DNA of 64,000 bases. Source: Dipteronia dyeriana (taxonomy: Eukaryota > Streptophyta > Magnoliopsida > Sapindales > Sapindaceae). Positions within the stretch are counted from its first letter, which is position 1; each line of letters opens with the position of its first letter. Both the position numbers and the translations under genes were made by a program. Shown one piece after another: positions 34,413-47,195 of the stretch. The notes below the pieces were generated by a model, which was not told where the DNA came from, ran no database searches, and saw only the letters and a list, made by a program, of their open reading frames with translations. The stretch covers positions 6,679,882 through 6,743,881 of the forward strand of contig CM065302.1 in the NCBI GenBank assembly GCA_032871835.1, in the 5' to 3' direction.

Positions 34413-37064
34413 TGACACCTTTTACAAATTTATTCAATAGAAGGGAGAAAAAAGGTAGACTTGACCCAAAACTTTTACTGGTTTTTTATTTTTCTCTTCC
34501 CCAATCCCCACTTTTCAACATTCACCGAAAAAGGAAAAAAAAATTCCATTAGACGTGTTGTAACTAGTAACAGCTTTGAAAATTATTTTCAAAATAATAA
34601 TAATAATAGTTTAGACAATTATGAATTTTGATGACCCACCGCTATATAATACTCACATGGGGGAAGGAGCCCAGAAAGTGAATCGAAGATTTGTTAGTTC
34701 TCGGAAAGTAATAGGACAGAGGCAAGAAATAGTCGAAGAATTCTAGTAATGGGAAAGAGATTACATGCACTATTCTGATGGTAGTTATTTAATTATACAA
34801 AATTAATTTTTATTTTATTTTTTATTTGAAGTATTTTAATATTTTAGAGTTTAGGGAGGGGGAAAAGACTTGGAACAATCTCATCTTGACTAATTATACA
34901 AAATTATATTAAGGATACATAAGTTATAACTACTTTTGTAATTATATAGATTCTGTACAGTAAATAAATCAACTAATGAAGTTATTTTATGTCATAGAGA
35001 GAGACCCGGAAGGAAAATTGTGACAATAAATTGATTTTTTATAAAACCGGTCATTATATAATCAATAAGATCGAAATGAGATATTTTTTAATTATGTAAT
35101 AACTAATTTAATGAAAAATTAATTAATAAATAAAAAGGTTACATTTTCAAATTAAATTGGGATTAAATAGTAAAAAATCCGTAAATTCAAATTCAATTAT
35201 GGAGTTGGATATATTATTGTATCCTAATTCAATTCAAAATCTATTTTAATTTTTAATTTTTTAGAAAGTTGACTACATTGAAACACGTTGATTTCAATGT
35301 TTTATTGTTTTAGCTAACTAACATGGCATAAAGTTATTCTTGTGTAGTTGTGTGTCCCATTTTATTTTCTTGTATTCACTATGCAATAATTTCGGTCTTT
35401 GCTTTACGTCTTTACGCTTCTCTACTGTACGAAGAAACCAGTGTTCTCATTTTCGTTAATCTCATCTCAAAATTTGTTGTTTCATCAAATTTTGCTTCTG
35501 AATTGCCCTGTTCTCTTCTTTTTTTCCTCAGTGTTTCCTTTGATTCTCGACTTCATTTTTCATTGGAGTCATTGCTAGATTTTTTTGATCGTTGCTTTAC
35601 TCTTCTCTTCGTTATGGAAGAGAAGAGTAATTATCATGAGGTGATTAGTACATTTGCATTTCTCTGCCACGACTTTAATTCAAACCAGAGAAGAACAGTC
35701 TAGGTCACCAAAACGGAAACAGCCACCCACTCTTCCTTCAAACTCTCAATTCAATACTTTTTTTTTTCATTTTTGGATTATAACGAGAGTAATTGTTCGT
35801 TTGAAAGAGTTTGTTTACCGGTTAATTTATTTATTTTTAATTAAAAAATCTATTTAAAAATATATATATATATATCGTTTGGTTGTCATTCAGTAAAATA
35901 TTTAAATTATTAAAAAAATTGTTTTACGTCTATTTTGAGAAACTTAAATTTTAGGTTTTATCGAATAGATCCTTTTGAACTTTTTAAATAATAAAAATGA
36001 TAACTAAACGATTAACATCTTCCTATTAAAAGCTCTATTTATAAAAGATCTACTTTAAAAGATATACTCATACTCAAGATCTAAGTGAAAAGTTTTTCCA
36101 AACGAAGTCCATGAAAATGATTTGATTAATTATTATGTAACTGATAGATTTTTCTGTTATTCCTTTTAATGTAAATTGGAAAAAAATCAAGATTCTAGTC
36201 TGCTCTAAATAATTTCAGAAAATAAAAATTGATAGGTATAAAGAAAAAAATTAAAGAATTAAAGAATTAAAGAACATAACCTTATAAACTAAATCCTAAA
36301 GTAGAGTTTCTACAAAATTTAAGAATTTAAGAATTTCACTGTTTTTGAGCATGGAAAACTTAAAGAATGTATCATTTATGAAATTGTATGTGATAATAAT
36401 TTAGGGGTTATAAATAAATTTTATTAAAGTGAAAATATTCATTTAAATAAATATACTATTTTAAAAAGAAAAAACTAAAATACTGATAGTATTAAAATGA
36501 GTGTTTTATTTTAATTTAAAAATATATATATACTTATAAACATAGGATATATTTAATTTATATCCGCACATAATAAAAATATGATATATAATAAGTTTTC
36601 TCCGTCAACCATTAGTCTATGAATTATTGAATATTAATTTGATGAGTTTTATTTTCCAGCTGTCCACCAACAGTTTTCAAAAAGTGACTTTAATAAAGAA
36701 ACAGACTAACAGAGCAACTAGACAGTTACTTTTGTTGGACAATGGCCACCACTAATAATAACCTTATTATTATTGAATTGAGTCTACTTTCCATTCAATG
36801 TCATCATCACGAATTATGTCCACCAATAATGTCGATGACTTGGGCAAATGTAATAGGCAGTTTCTTTTTCTTGCCCACTAACAACTCTTATTCATAATTT
36901 ACTTTGAGGTTGAAAATTCCACGAACCAGTACATTTTCACACATTGATTTAATCTTTTGCTGCGTTTTTCAAACTTTACACTTCCAAGAAACTGCACTTC
37001 AGGTTGTGTCACGAGTTCTGATTCAGATTATATATATATATATAACTTTCCTTAACTGATATCT
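34413..37064. other. AT-rich intergenic stretch with a TNL-upstream relic
   Basis: No gene recognised. At 35463-35560 the text CTCAAAATTTGTTG, GCCCTGTTCT and CCTTTGATTCT matches, in order and spacing, the region upstream of the TNL gene at 53105-53172. This suggests a duplicated remnant of a related TNL upstream region. The ORF at 35350-35703 covers this relic and is probably not coding. Confidence 0.5.
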
Positions 37065-37475
37065 TTAGGTGGCGTTTGGCTATCATGATGGAACGAAAAT
37101 TAAAATGGTAATAGGAATGAGAATTGAAATAGAAAAAAATAAAAAATTGATTTCTTTGTTTGGTTAAGACTTTAGAATCAATATCTGAATCAGTAATATT
37201 TTATTTGGTTAACAATTGAATGGGATGTAATCAACTGTATTTTGATCAAAATATCCATAATTACTAAACATTTATAATAACATTATATATTATAGATAAT
37301 AATAATAAAATATATAATATTATATTTAAATATATTTAAATAAATAATATTATTTATTATATTTATAATATATATGTATTATATAATAAAATAATATATA
37401 TAATTAGAAAATATAATCTTCATTTTGGATAATAATATTAAAAAATAAAAGTATAAATTATATAATAATAATATA

Positions 37476-38377
37476 TGTTGACGTCGATTTCTGGATGTAT
37501 AAGAAAAGTCAACAAGAATTGGATTTTAACTATGATCTCAAAGAGAAAGAGAAGGAGAAAGTAATCGGACGCAAGTTTTACGTGGTAAAACTCCGATGAC
37601 CGGAGAAACGTCCACGAGTGGTTGAATAATCAACCGAGCCAAAATCCACTATCAATAAAATAATTACAATTCTCGATCTCCATTTTTCTCTCTGTATTTT
37701 TCTATATGATTTCTATATATTTTCTGTCTCTATTTTGTGACGAGGTTATGGGTCTATTTATATGTTCATAGAACCCCAATCCTCTTTGTACAAGTAATAA
37801 AAGATCTTTATATTTAACTATAATTGGTTACTTGTTTAAAGTAGTCTGTCTTCTTTCCTATTTCGGATACTCGTATTGAGATCGAATGGGACTCTAGTGA
37901 TGTAGTCCAGTTATGGCTTATTTCCTTATAAAAGCGTAGTCTTTTTGAAGAAATAACATTGTTGTCTGATTTAGAACCCTTTCTGTTTGGTATTCTATTC
38001 TTCTCGGAATTCCTCTTTGATACGGATATCTTCACGTGTTTTAACGACTCGACTCGTGTGAGCTACGCATTGGGTTTTTTATTCAGTTTTCTTCATGTTT
38101 GTCCCGAGTAGAAAACTATATTAGCTGGTCCCGAATGACATCACCTGATCCCGAGTAGAACATGTCATCAGCTAACCCCGAGCATCTTTAATTGACCCTG
38201 AGTAGTATATGACGCCAGTTGACCCCGAGTAGGTTTTGTTCAATGCTTGTTTACTCGAGCTTCTCTTCTTTGGTGATGTCTTGTAGGATATTTTCTGAAT
38301 GCCTATTTGGACATCCACCTGGCAGTTTTATCATCTTTGTCAATGACGTGTTTGTCTGATAAAATTTACATACGACA
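37476..38377 (-). mobile_element. Solo LTR, family A, minus orientation (TSD ATATA)
   Basis: 902 bp. On the + strand it begins TGTTGACGTCG and ends TACGACA. Read in reverse it matches 6971-7838 end to end, including TTTTACCACGTAAA and GAAATCGACGTCAACA. It is flanked by ATATA (37471-37475 and 38378-38382), which is weak evidence alone because the surroundings are AT-rich. Confidence 0.85.
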
Positions 38378-38780
38378 ATATATATTATAATAATAATTAT
38401 TATTATATATATTATTATATAATATAATATCTATTATATATTAGAAATATTGATATTATTAATATTAATATTATTATTATATATAATTATTATATATAAT
38501 ATAATATATTTATATATATATAATAATATATATTATATAATAGTATGATATTTATAATGGGGTATTATGATTTAGTCCCTGTGTTTTTTTGAGTTCTTTT
38601 TTTTTTACTCATTTATCCAATTTTCACTGGTTTGGTCCCTATTTTTTACTAAGCCACTCAATTTGGTCTTTCTGTAAGTTGACTGTTAGTCAAACCTAAC
38701 AGACAGAAGGTCATTTTCGTCATTTCTTGATGGCGTGACATCTGTGAGCCAAGTGGAATTGTTATGGTAATAAAATAATA

Positions 38781-39067
38781 AATAAATAAATAAATATAAT
38801 AAAATTTAAATTAATATATAAATATTAATTAAAAAAATATAAACAAAATAACAATTACAAAATAAATAAAATTTTTAAAAAATCTCTCTATTTAAAACCT
38901 AAAACTAATCTCAGAGAAACCAATTCTGGTGGTGACTGGAAATCAGTTCTTCATTGCCAATAAAAATCATACCCAACCACCAATAAAACCCTAGACCCAA
39001 TCATCTATCTTTCTCTCACTTTCTCGATCTCTCTCTAAATCCACATTCCATCTCTCTTTCTTGAGCT

Positions 39068-39128
<61 letters not shown>

Positions 39129-39830
39129 GACCCACATCTTTCTTCTTCTGGATCTCTCTATCTCCTTCCTCAGTCTCTCTCTGACCTCCATAACTGGAAT
39201 CCATCTCCCACCGACCGCCGCGAAACGAACCAAGATCTGGTTCGAACCAGAACTGGGTTCAAACAAAAAGGAACCCAGATTTGGTTTGACCTAGAAAGTG
39301 GTTCTAATTGAAACGAGGTAGGAGCTGTTGTGTTTGGGTTTTGACTTTTTTTGGGCGTCGACAGTGGTTGGATTTAGGAATGGTGGCGGCGGCCTAATAT
39401 GTGGGTTTTGCACGATGGATTTGGGGATTTTGTTAAGTTTTCAATGTTTGGTTTTGTTGTTGGGAGGTGGAGGGTCTGGTTTCGATGATAATAATGGTGG
39501 TTTGAAGGGCTTTATTGGGTTTTCTAGGTTGATGATGGCGGAAGATTGTCTTGAGATTAGTGGTTGGAGATTAGTTGGGTGGTTAGACAGCTGTTGATGA
39601 TGGTGGTTTGGACGGCTAGCTTGGAATACTGGTAATCTGGGTTTCATACTTGTAAAAACTTTTGTTTTTGTTTTTTATAAATTTCTGGGCTGCTTCGAAT
39701 TTAGATTTGGGTTTGGTATGGTGGTTGATTTCAAGCATGGCTTTGGTGGCTAGATTTGAATTAAAGGTGGTGGCTGAGTTTGTGTATTTGTTTTGTGTGG
39801 TGGTTCATTTCGAATTTGGGTGGTGGTTGG
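38781..39830. other. Interior of the Mutator-like element
   Basis: No gene recognised. A CT microsatellite (39069-39128) and a G/T-rich stretch (39300-39830) with repeated GGTGGT and TTTGGGTGG words are present. It may be captured plant sequence (Pack-MULE style), but I recognise no protein. ORFs over the CT tract are repeat artefacts. Confidence 0.45.
39069..39128. repeat. (CT)n microsatellite
   Basis: An almost pure CT run interrupted by TTT. On the minus strand it reads as Arg-Glu repeats. Confidence 0.9.
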
Positions 39831-40102
39831 TAATGCTGTAAAAATGGATTGGTCTGGTCCATTAGGCACGGTCTGACCAGTCCATTTTTGAAAACTGGCT
39901 GAGCCGGCCCCGGCATGTGACGTTGGGCATGTCGGACCAGGCCCGGTCCATTTCTGAAAGATGAGGCCCGGCACGGCACGGCACACTGGCCTGCCTCTGG
40001 CAGGTCGTGCCAGGTCGGTCTGCTGGCCTGGTCCTGTGGGCCTGGTCCGACGGGCTTGGCGGATCCGGTCCAAAATAATTTTTCAATTTACGTTTGTTTG
40101 GA

Positions 40103-40158
40103 TTTAGGGTTTAGGGTTTAGGGTTTAGGGTTTAGGGTTTAGGGTTTAGGGTTTAGGG
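40103..40158. repeat. Interstitial plant telomere repeat (TTTAGGG)8
   Basis: Eight perfect tandem copies of TTTAGGG, between the left subterminal block and the 3' end of the hAT transposase. It is interstitial, since unique transposon sequence lies on both sides. Confidence 0.97.
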
Positions 40159-40363
40159 TTTGAAATGAATAAAGAGAATGAATAATTTTTTATTTATTTA
40201 ATTATTTTTCACTTATGGAATTCAATATTACATATTTACATGATTGCTTCATTAAAAACCTTACCAAGAAAAACCCAGTGGGATAAAAACTTGGTAAGGA
40301 AAAAAGAGTGCAACCGTTTTACAACTTACATATAAATAATAAATACATATGTAAAAGTATAAT

Positions 40364-41349
40364 CTAGTTCTGGCTCTGGCCACTACCTGCAGGGTCATCA
40401 ATATATAGATTGTTGAAATTTAGAATAAGCTCTTTATCTACAGTTAGATTTTGCAACTTTTTTTTAGCATGCTCCCAATCCCGAAGGCATGTTAATACCT
40501 CCACCATCTCCGAAGACAAACAGCTTCTTCTTGATTCAATTATGCGTCCACTGGTGCTGAAAGCTTGTTCTGAAGACACCGTTGACACGGGAATAACCAG
40601 TACGTCACGTGCTAAGTGTGACAAAACTGGATACCTGTACGTATAAGTCTTCCACCATAACAACAAATCAAACTCTTCCTTGTCTTCAACAACATCGAAC
40701 TGTGCTTCAAGGTACCTAATCAGTTCGGTACAAGAAGATGGACCAGATCTTTTCCCTGAAGAAGTACTTGCTAATTTGTCCTTTTTTCACCGTTTCAGAA
40801 GGCTCCAACTCGTTTGCTTCTACTCTGTCTCTGGTTGTGTTGATTAGGGGGTGTCAATGTTGCCAAACCTGCTCTCAAAAATATGAAAAATCTCGAACAA
40901 CTTGGTTCGAATGTCAGTAATTTGTTCTAAATAATCTATTGACAAATTAATACCAATAAACTCAAACAAAACTTCTAAACCAGACAATTTAACCCTAGAA
41001 TCTACTATAACACTTAAGGCATAAAGTAGAGGAATGTTAGCCAATATTTTTTCAACTTTGTCTCCATGGCAACAACTGCAGCGCCTAGATGTTCATCTTC
41101 TCTATAACTGTTTAACATTTTAGACATTTCCACTATCTGACAGTTCTACCTTACCGGCATATCGGTTTGGAATCGGCGGGGTTTGAGAACGTTTAATTTA
41201 CAATGTCTCTTGAATTCACTGAATCTAGGATTAGAACTGCAAATCCAAGAAATGGCATCTCTGATGCGATCTATTTGGTCGCTTACCTGCTTTAAACTAG
41301 TCTGTACAACTAAATTTATAATATGACATGCACACCGTTGATGGAAGAA
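40364..41349 (-). pseudogene. hAT transposase, C-terminal half
   Basis: Minus strand. The hATC dimerisation domain is clear (FDLLLWWKTYTYRYPVLSHL, ARDVLVIPVSTVSSEQAFST, SGRIIESRRSCLSSEMVEVL). Upstream lie VIVDSRVKLSG and the catalytic-region text RCACHIINLVVQTSLKQVSD. At least one stop and one frame shift (about 41050-41160) break it. It continues across the copia insertion into 49228. Confidence 0.85.
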
Positions 41350-41354
41350 ATAAC

Positions 41355-43388
41355 TGTTGGGGTTTATGCCCTAAGCATGTAATTTGTAAATGGATTTATG
41401 AAGTAAATAAAAGGAAAGGTTCAATTCATTCTGTTATGTTATTTATTTTATAAACTTGTGTACATATTAACATCCTGGATTACCGGATGTAATCTCGAAC
41501 TATGTATATGAGTGTCATATACGGATGGATATAGTAAGAGACGTGCAATCTAAAGAGTCCATAGATAGCAAATAAAGCTGGGTACTTTATTTGTGGTTAA
41601 TCTATAGTTGTGGTCAATTCCGTAATGTACAGTGATTCTATTCTGAATCATTCATATGAGATACGGGAATGGAGGCACCTTGTATGATGTGATCATATAG
41701 GACTGGGCCATGATCTATATGAATCTCACACAAAGATCTGTTTACCGATGAGATTCATATATATCAACTAATTATGGCTATATATGGGTGATCTTAATTC
41801 TGAGTGTCTTATCGACTCCTTCAGGTTAGATCGTGGTCTTTGATATACCATGGGTGAGGTCAGATGTATTTCCTGATCAATATACTCCGTATGATGGGAT
41901 TGCGGTTTGGCTTGTGGCTGGGAAGGTTTGTACAGAATAGTGGAATCCACTCCTTCTTATGAGAAGTAGATGGTAGTTCCCTTAAGGGTTGATTCGGGGC
42001 TTGGACAATATGAGCGCTCTCCTGATTCCGTGAGGAAGTAGGATTTATTGTCCATTAGAGAATCAATGGTACTTAAAGGATATATGTAATTAGAGGGGTA
42101 TAACGGACATTATGATCCAGCTCTAATTATAAACTATTGTGGAGGATCACACCATATGTAATAACTATATCGATGGACACCGAGTTGTATCGGTTTGTGT
42201 AAAAACGTATGCAGTTGAGAGAGTGCAGCTTCGGGTTTTTAGTGGAATAACACCGGAGTTAATAAGGAACATTAATTAAAGAGTTTAATTAATGATTCTG
42301 AGGATTATTGGAGCTCAAAATACTGTGGGTCCAATAGGTCCCCTTGCTAGCCCGATCGATTTAGGTAACAAGGGTCACGGTTAATTAATTTGATTGTCCA
42401 GTTAATTATGTTACAAAAGCGACACGTATTTATTTGGGAATTAATTGAATAATGAGATTATTTAATTAATAGATAATGGTGATTAAATAACTTAAATAAT
42501 GAGATTATTTATTTATGTTATTGATCACTAAATGGAGGGTGTATGTTGATATTTATTTTTGAATAAAATAAGATAATGTGATTATTTTATTTTATTAAAT
42601 TAAATATTTAATTTTTGAATTTAAATAGTTTGAATTCAAAATTAAAATCAAATAAAAGATATGAGATATTTTTTATTTGAAAGTTTTTAAAAATCAAATA
42701 AAAGTTATGGGATATTTTTTATTTGAAAGTTTTTAAAAATCAAATTAGATTTGATTAGATTTAAAAAAAAAATTATATATGAGATATATATTGTTTGAAA
42801 AAAAAAAGAAATATAAGACAAAAAAAAGTGTTTTGTTTTTTTGTGTGTTTTTGAAAACAGTAACTTGAGATATAAACAAACATACACTTGATATATGCAA
42901 TAGCTTAGATATATTCATTTAAATGTGTGTGAGTTATTGTGAGTTATTGTGTGCAAGTGTGTGCATGAAATACACCAAAATGAGAGAAAAGTGTGCAAGT
43001 GTTGTATACTTATATCAAAAGAAATAGTTTCTTTTTCTTCTCTTTTTGATATCCTCCATTTTAGTTCATGAGTTCGTGACTCGCCCACACACAGTTACCA
43101 GTCACGGGATATAGCGAGGAAGATCTGTGCTACAGACCAGGAGCAAATCGAAAAGTGAATGAGCCTCCAAACGTTGGTATGGTTCTATCTTTTAATCTTC
43201 ATTTTTATTTTTGATTACAATTTTCTATATTTACATATATATTTTATTAGTGTAATAATTAGTATATGTATTTGTTCCGAAAATAAATACGATCAAAAAT
43301 TCACCGGTCCAAGATACAGATTACGATCTGTATAAAAAAAAAATTAAAACCCATTTCTGCTGCACGACCGGTGAACGGGATTCCAACA
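41355..43388 (+). repeat. 5' LTR of the copia element
   Basis: TGTTGGGGTTTATGCC to GGATTCCAACA. Very AT-rich in the second half, with no gene. Confidence 0.93.
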
Positions 43389-44329
43389 ATTAGTATTAGA
43401 GCCAATTTTATTTTCGGAACATGAAATTATTTTCGATGCTCCTGTATGTATGATTGTGTAGGCACGATTTAAATCGACTGTATGATGTTTTTGTATGTAT
43501 ATTAATTTTTTTAAATTTACAAAAACATGATTGATCGTTAATTATATGGTACTGTGGATTTAGGGTTTATGGGTTGTATAATTTTTGTATTATATTTTTT
43601 TATCTATTATTTGATTGTAAAAAAAAAAGTAACCTATGTTGAAGACCTGAAAAAATTGTGAAGAAAGATTCATGAGATGAATCGAGGTGATCTGAAGAGA
43701 CTGAAAGACTGAAAGACTTGAAAATTACAAGAAGACCAAGGAATGCCTTGGGGGTATTTTTGTAATTTTTTATTCCAATTTTTTTTAGGTTAAATAATCC
43801 ACAGTACTCGGTCAATTCATATATGCTTTATATTATGTGATGATAAAAAACATTGTCATGCACACGTATGTCACTTAGATTAGAAGTGTCTACACAAATA
43901 TATTTGATATGTCATACATGCATCATAGCCTATATTTTATGTATTTTTTTAATGTGATTAAAATGGATAAATACATAAATTGGCTATGAAGATGAGATTA
44001 GTTTTTTTAATTGTTAAAAAACTTGGTAATTCTCATTAATATTAATCTAGTTATTAAAGAGTTTAATAAGTTAGATTAATAAGGTCATTTATAGTAATTT
44101 GGATTAATTTGATTAATTGCCTAATTATAAATGAACCAAAAATTGTGTTAGAGTTTTAATAGTTAAAACTTGGTAAACACTTTCATAATAATTTGAGCTT
44201 AGTAAATAGTTTACAAAGACTTAGATTATTCACTAATAGATTAGATTTTTAATTGTTAAAAATCATTAATAATTTATTAGTTAATTATAAATTGTTTCTA
44301 ATAATGAATTAGTCAATGCACTAGATAAC
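43389..44329. other. Copia internal region where gag and protease should be
   Basis: After a PBS-like TAGTATTAGAGCC there are about 940 bp of AT-rich sequence without a recognisable coat or protease domain. Repeated words (TTGTTAAAA, AATTAGATTA) suggest decay or replacement. Confidence 0.65.
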
Positions 44330-47181
44330 TTGATTAATAATAAGTATGTTATTATAGGAAAGAATGGTCTGAATATTTGTTCAAGAATTAATGAAAACAA
44401 TTTGTATGTGTTAAGACCGTTAATACATATTACACTGCTCAACACCGAAATGTTTAATGTTGAAAAACCAAAAACTAAACGACATAAGATTTCTCCAGAA
44501 AATGACACGTATCTCTGGCATCTAAGGCTTGGTCATATCAACCTTGGCCGGATAGACAGATTAGTAAAAAATGAACCTTTAAGTGAGTTAAAGGTTGGCA
44601 CCTTACTTGTCTGTGAATCTTGTCTGGAAGATAAGATGACTAAGAGACCTTTTACTGGAAAAGAGCTTAGAGCTAAAGAATCGCTAGAGCTAAAGAATCG
44701 CTAGAGCTTATACATACAGACGTCTGCGGACCAATGAATGTTAAAGCTATGGGTGGTTATGAGTATTATGTCACATTTATAGATGACTACTCAAGATATG
44801 GATACGTCTACCTGATGCAACGAAAGTTGGAAACATTTGAAAAGTTCAAAGAATTCCGAGCTGAAGTTGAGAATCAATTAGGTAGGACTATGAAGTCACT
44901 ACGATCGGATCGTGGAGGTGAGTACTTTGACCAAGAGTTTGAAGACTTCATGGTCGAGCATGGGATAGTTTTCCAACTCTCAGCTCCTGGTACACCTCAG
45001 GAAAATGGTGTAGCGGAGAGGAGAAATAGAACCCTAATGGAAATGGTGAGATCTATGATTAGTTTCTCATCATTACCAAATTCCTTCTGAGGATATGCGT
45101 TACAAACAGCGGCATATATTTTGAATGTAGTGCCATCCAAATATGTTCATAAGACTCCCATAGAGTTGTGGAATGACCGTAAAACTAGTTTATGACATTT
45201 CCATATATGGGGGTGTCCAGCACACGTGCTGAAGAAAAAAACTGGAAAGCTAGACTCCAAGTCTGTTGTCTGCCTGTTTGTAGGATGCTCCAAGGAGACC
45301 AGAGGTGAACACTTCTATAGTCCTGAAGATAACAAAGTATTTGTATCGACTAATGCAACGTTTCTTGAGGACAATTACATTAGTGACTATAAACCTCGTT
45401 CCAAGATTGTATTAAATGAGTTGGAGCCTGGTGAGACTAGTGCTTCATCAACAAGAGTTGTTGATCCACAAACATCTGAGAGTCAGATGGTTCCTGATCA
45501 GGATACACTACCACCTAGTCGTAGTAAGAAGGTTGTGAGACAACATGAACGTTATTTTGCTATAGGTGAGGGACAAGGTGTTGTCTCTGCTGATAGTGCG
45601 GATGATCTATTGACATTTAAGAATGCAATGGAAGATCCTGATAAAGAGGAATGACTTAAAGCCATGAATCTCAAGATGGAGTCCATGTACTCTAACTCAG
45701 TCTGGGATTTTGTAGACTTACCGGATGGGGTAAAACCCATTAGGTGTAAGTGGATCTATAAGAGAAAGAGAGGAGTAGATGGGAAGGTAAAGACCTTCAA
45801 GGCAAGGCTAGTGGCCAAGGGTTATACCCAAAAAGAGAGGGTCGATTATGAAGAGACCTTCTCGGCAGTAGCCATGTTTAAATCTATTAGGATTCTCTTA
45901 TCCATTGCTGCCTATTTCGATTTTGAAATTTGGCAAATGGACGTCAAGACTGCATTCTTGAATGGCAATCTTGATGAAAGCATATATATGATGCAACCAG
46001 AGGGATTCGTGTCTCCAGATCAAGAGCAAAAGGTTTACAAGCTGCAAAGGTCCATCTATGGACTTAAGCAAGCATCTAGATCCTGAAACATTAGGTTTGA
46101 TGATGTGATCAAAACCTATGGCTTTGAGCAAAACGTCGATGAGCCTTGTGTCTACAAGCGCATCATTGATAAAAAAATAGTTTTCTTGGTCCTATACGTA
46201 GATGATATCTTACTCATTGGGAATGATATGAGAGTGTTGTCTAATGTAAAGGGCTGGCTGGCTAGCTAATTCCAAATGAAAGATTTGGGAGAGACAAGTT
46301 ATGTTCTAGGGATCAAACTTATAAGGGATCGTAAGAACAAAATTATAGCACTGTCTCAGGCATCATATATCGATAAGATTCTTGTACGATTTTTGATGCA
46401 AAACTCCAAGAAAGGTAATTTACCTTCCAGGCATGGAGTTCACTTGTCTAAGGAACAGTGTCCTAAGACACCTCAAGAAGTTGAGGATATGAGACGTGTT
46501 CCCTATGCATCAGCAGTAGGTAGTCTCATGTATGCTATGTTATGCATGAGACCGGACATCTGCTATGCAGTGGGAGTAGTCAGCAGATACAAGTCCAACC
46601 CAGGATTAGATCATTGGGTTGCTGTCAAGACTATTCTCAAGTATCTTCGGAGAACGAGAAATTATATGCTAATGTATTCCGGACAAGATTTGATCCCGTT
46701 AGGATACACAGATTCTGATTTTCAGTCAGACAGGGATTCTAGAAAATCCATGTCTGGATCAGTATTCACCATGGGTGGTGGAGCCATTGTGTAGAGAAGC
46801 ATCGAGCAATCTTACATTGATGACTCCACCATGGAAGCCGGATATGTAGCTGCTTGTGAAGCTGCTAAAGATGTTGTTTGGCTCCGTAAGTTCTTGAGTG
46901 ATCTGGAAGTTGTTCCAGACCTGGATAAGCCCATCACACTTTATTATGATAACAGTGGTGCTGTGGATAATTCCAAAGAACCAAGAAGCCACAAGAGAGG
47001 GAAACATATAGAGAGAAAGTATCATCTCAATAGAGAGATAGTGCAGAGAGGAGATATGATCGTCACCAAGATAGCCTCACAAGACAATTATGCTGATCCA
47101 TTTACGAAGACCTTACCGTCTAAAGTGTTTTCAGGTCACCTAGATGGTCTAGGGTTACGAGACATGCCTCACATGCTTTAA
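44330..47181 (+). pseudogene. Copia pol: gag-pre-integrase, integrase, RT, RNase H
   Basis: The pre-integrase zinc region is YLWHLRLGHINLGRID with CESCLEDKMTKRPF. The integrase has HTDVCGP, FIDDYSRYGYVYLM, SDRGGEYF and GVAERRNRTL, so the D, D, E residues are kept. The RT has WIYKRKRGVDGKVKTFKARL, FEIWQMDVKTAFLNGNLDES, YVDDILLIGND and LIRDRKNKIIALSQASYIDK. RNase H has LGYTDSDFQSDRDSRKSMSG and ITLYYDNSGAVDNSKEPRSH. Breaks are a 17-bp tandem duplication at about 44671-44703 causing a frameshift, and stops at 45088, 45193, 45652, 46084, 46267 and 46792. Confidence 0.9.
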
Positions 47182-47195
47182 TGCAAGTGGGAGAT

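Noticed and set aside
38991..39266. Minus ORF rich in Arg-Glu repeats
   Set aside because: It is the translation of the CT microsatellite.
39750..40086. Overlapping minus ORFs rich in Pro/Gly/Arg
   Set aside because: They lie in the GC-rich subterminal region of the hAT element and match no protein.
40103..40158. Chromosome end
   Set aside because: Only eight repeats with transposon sequence on both sides.
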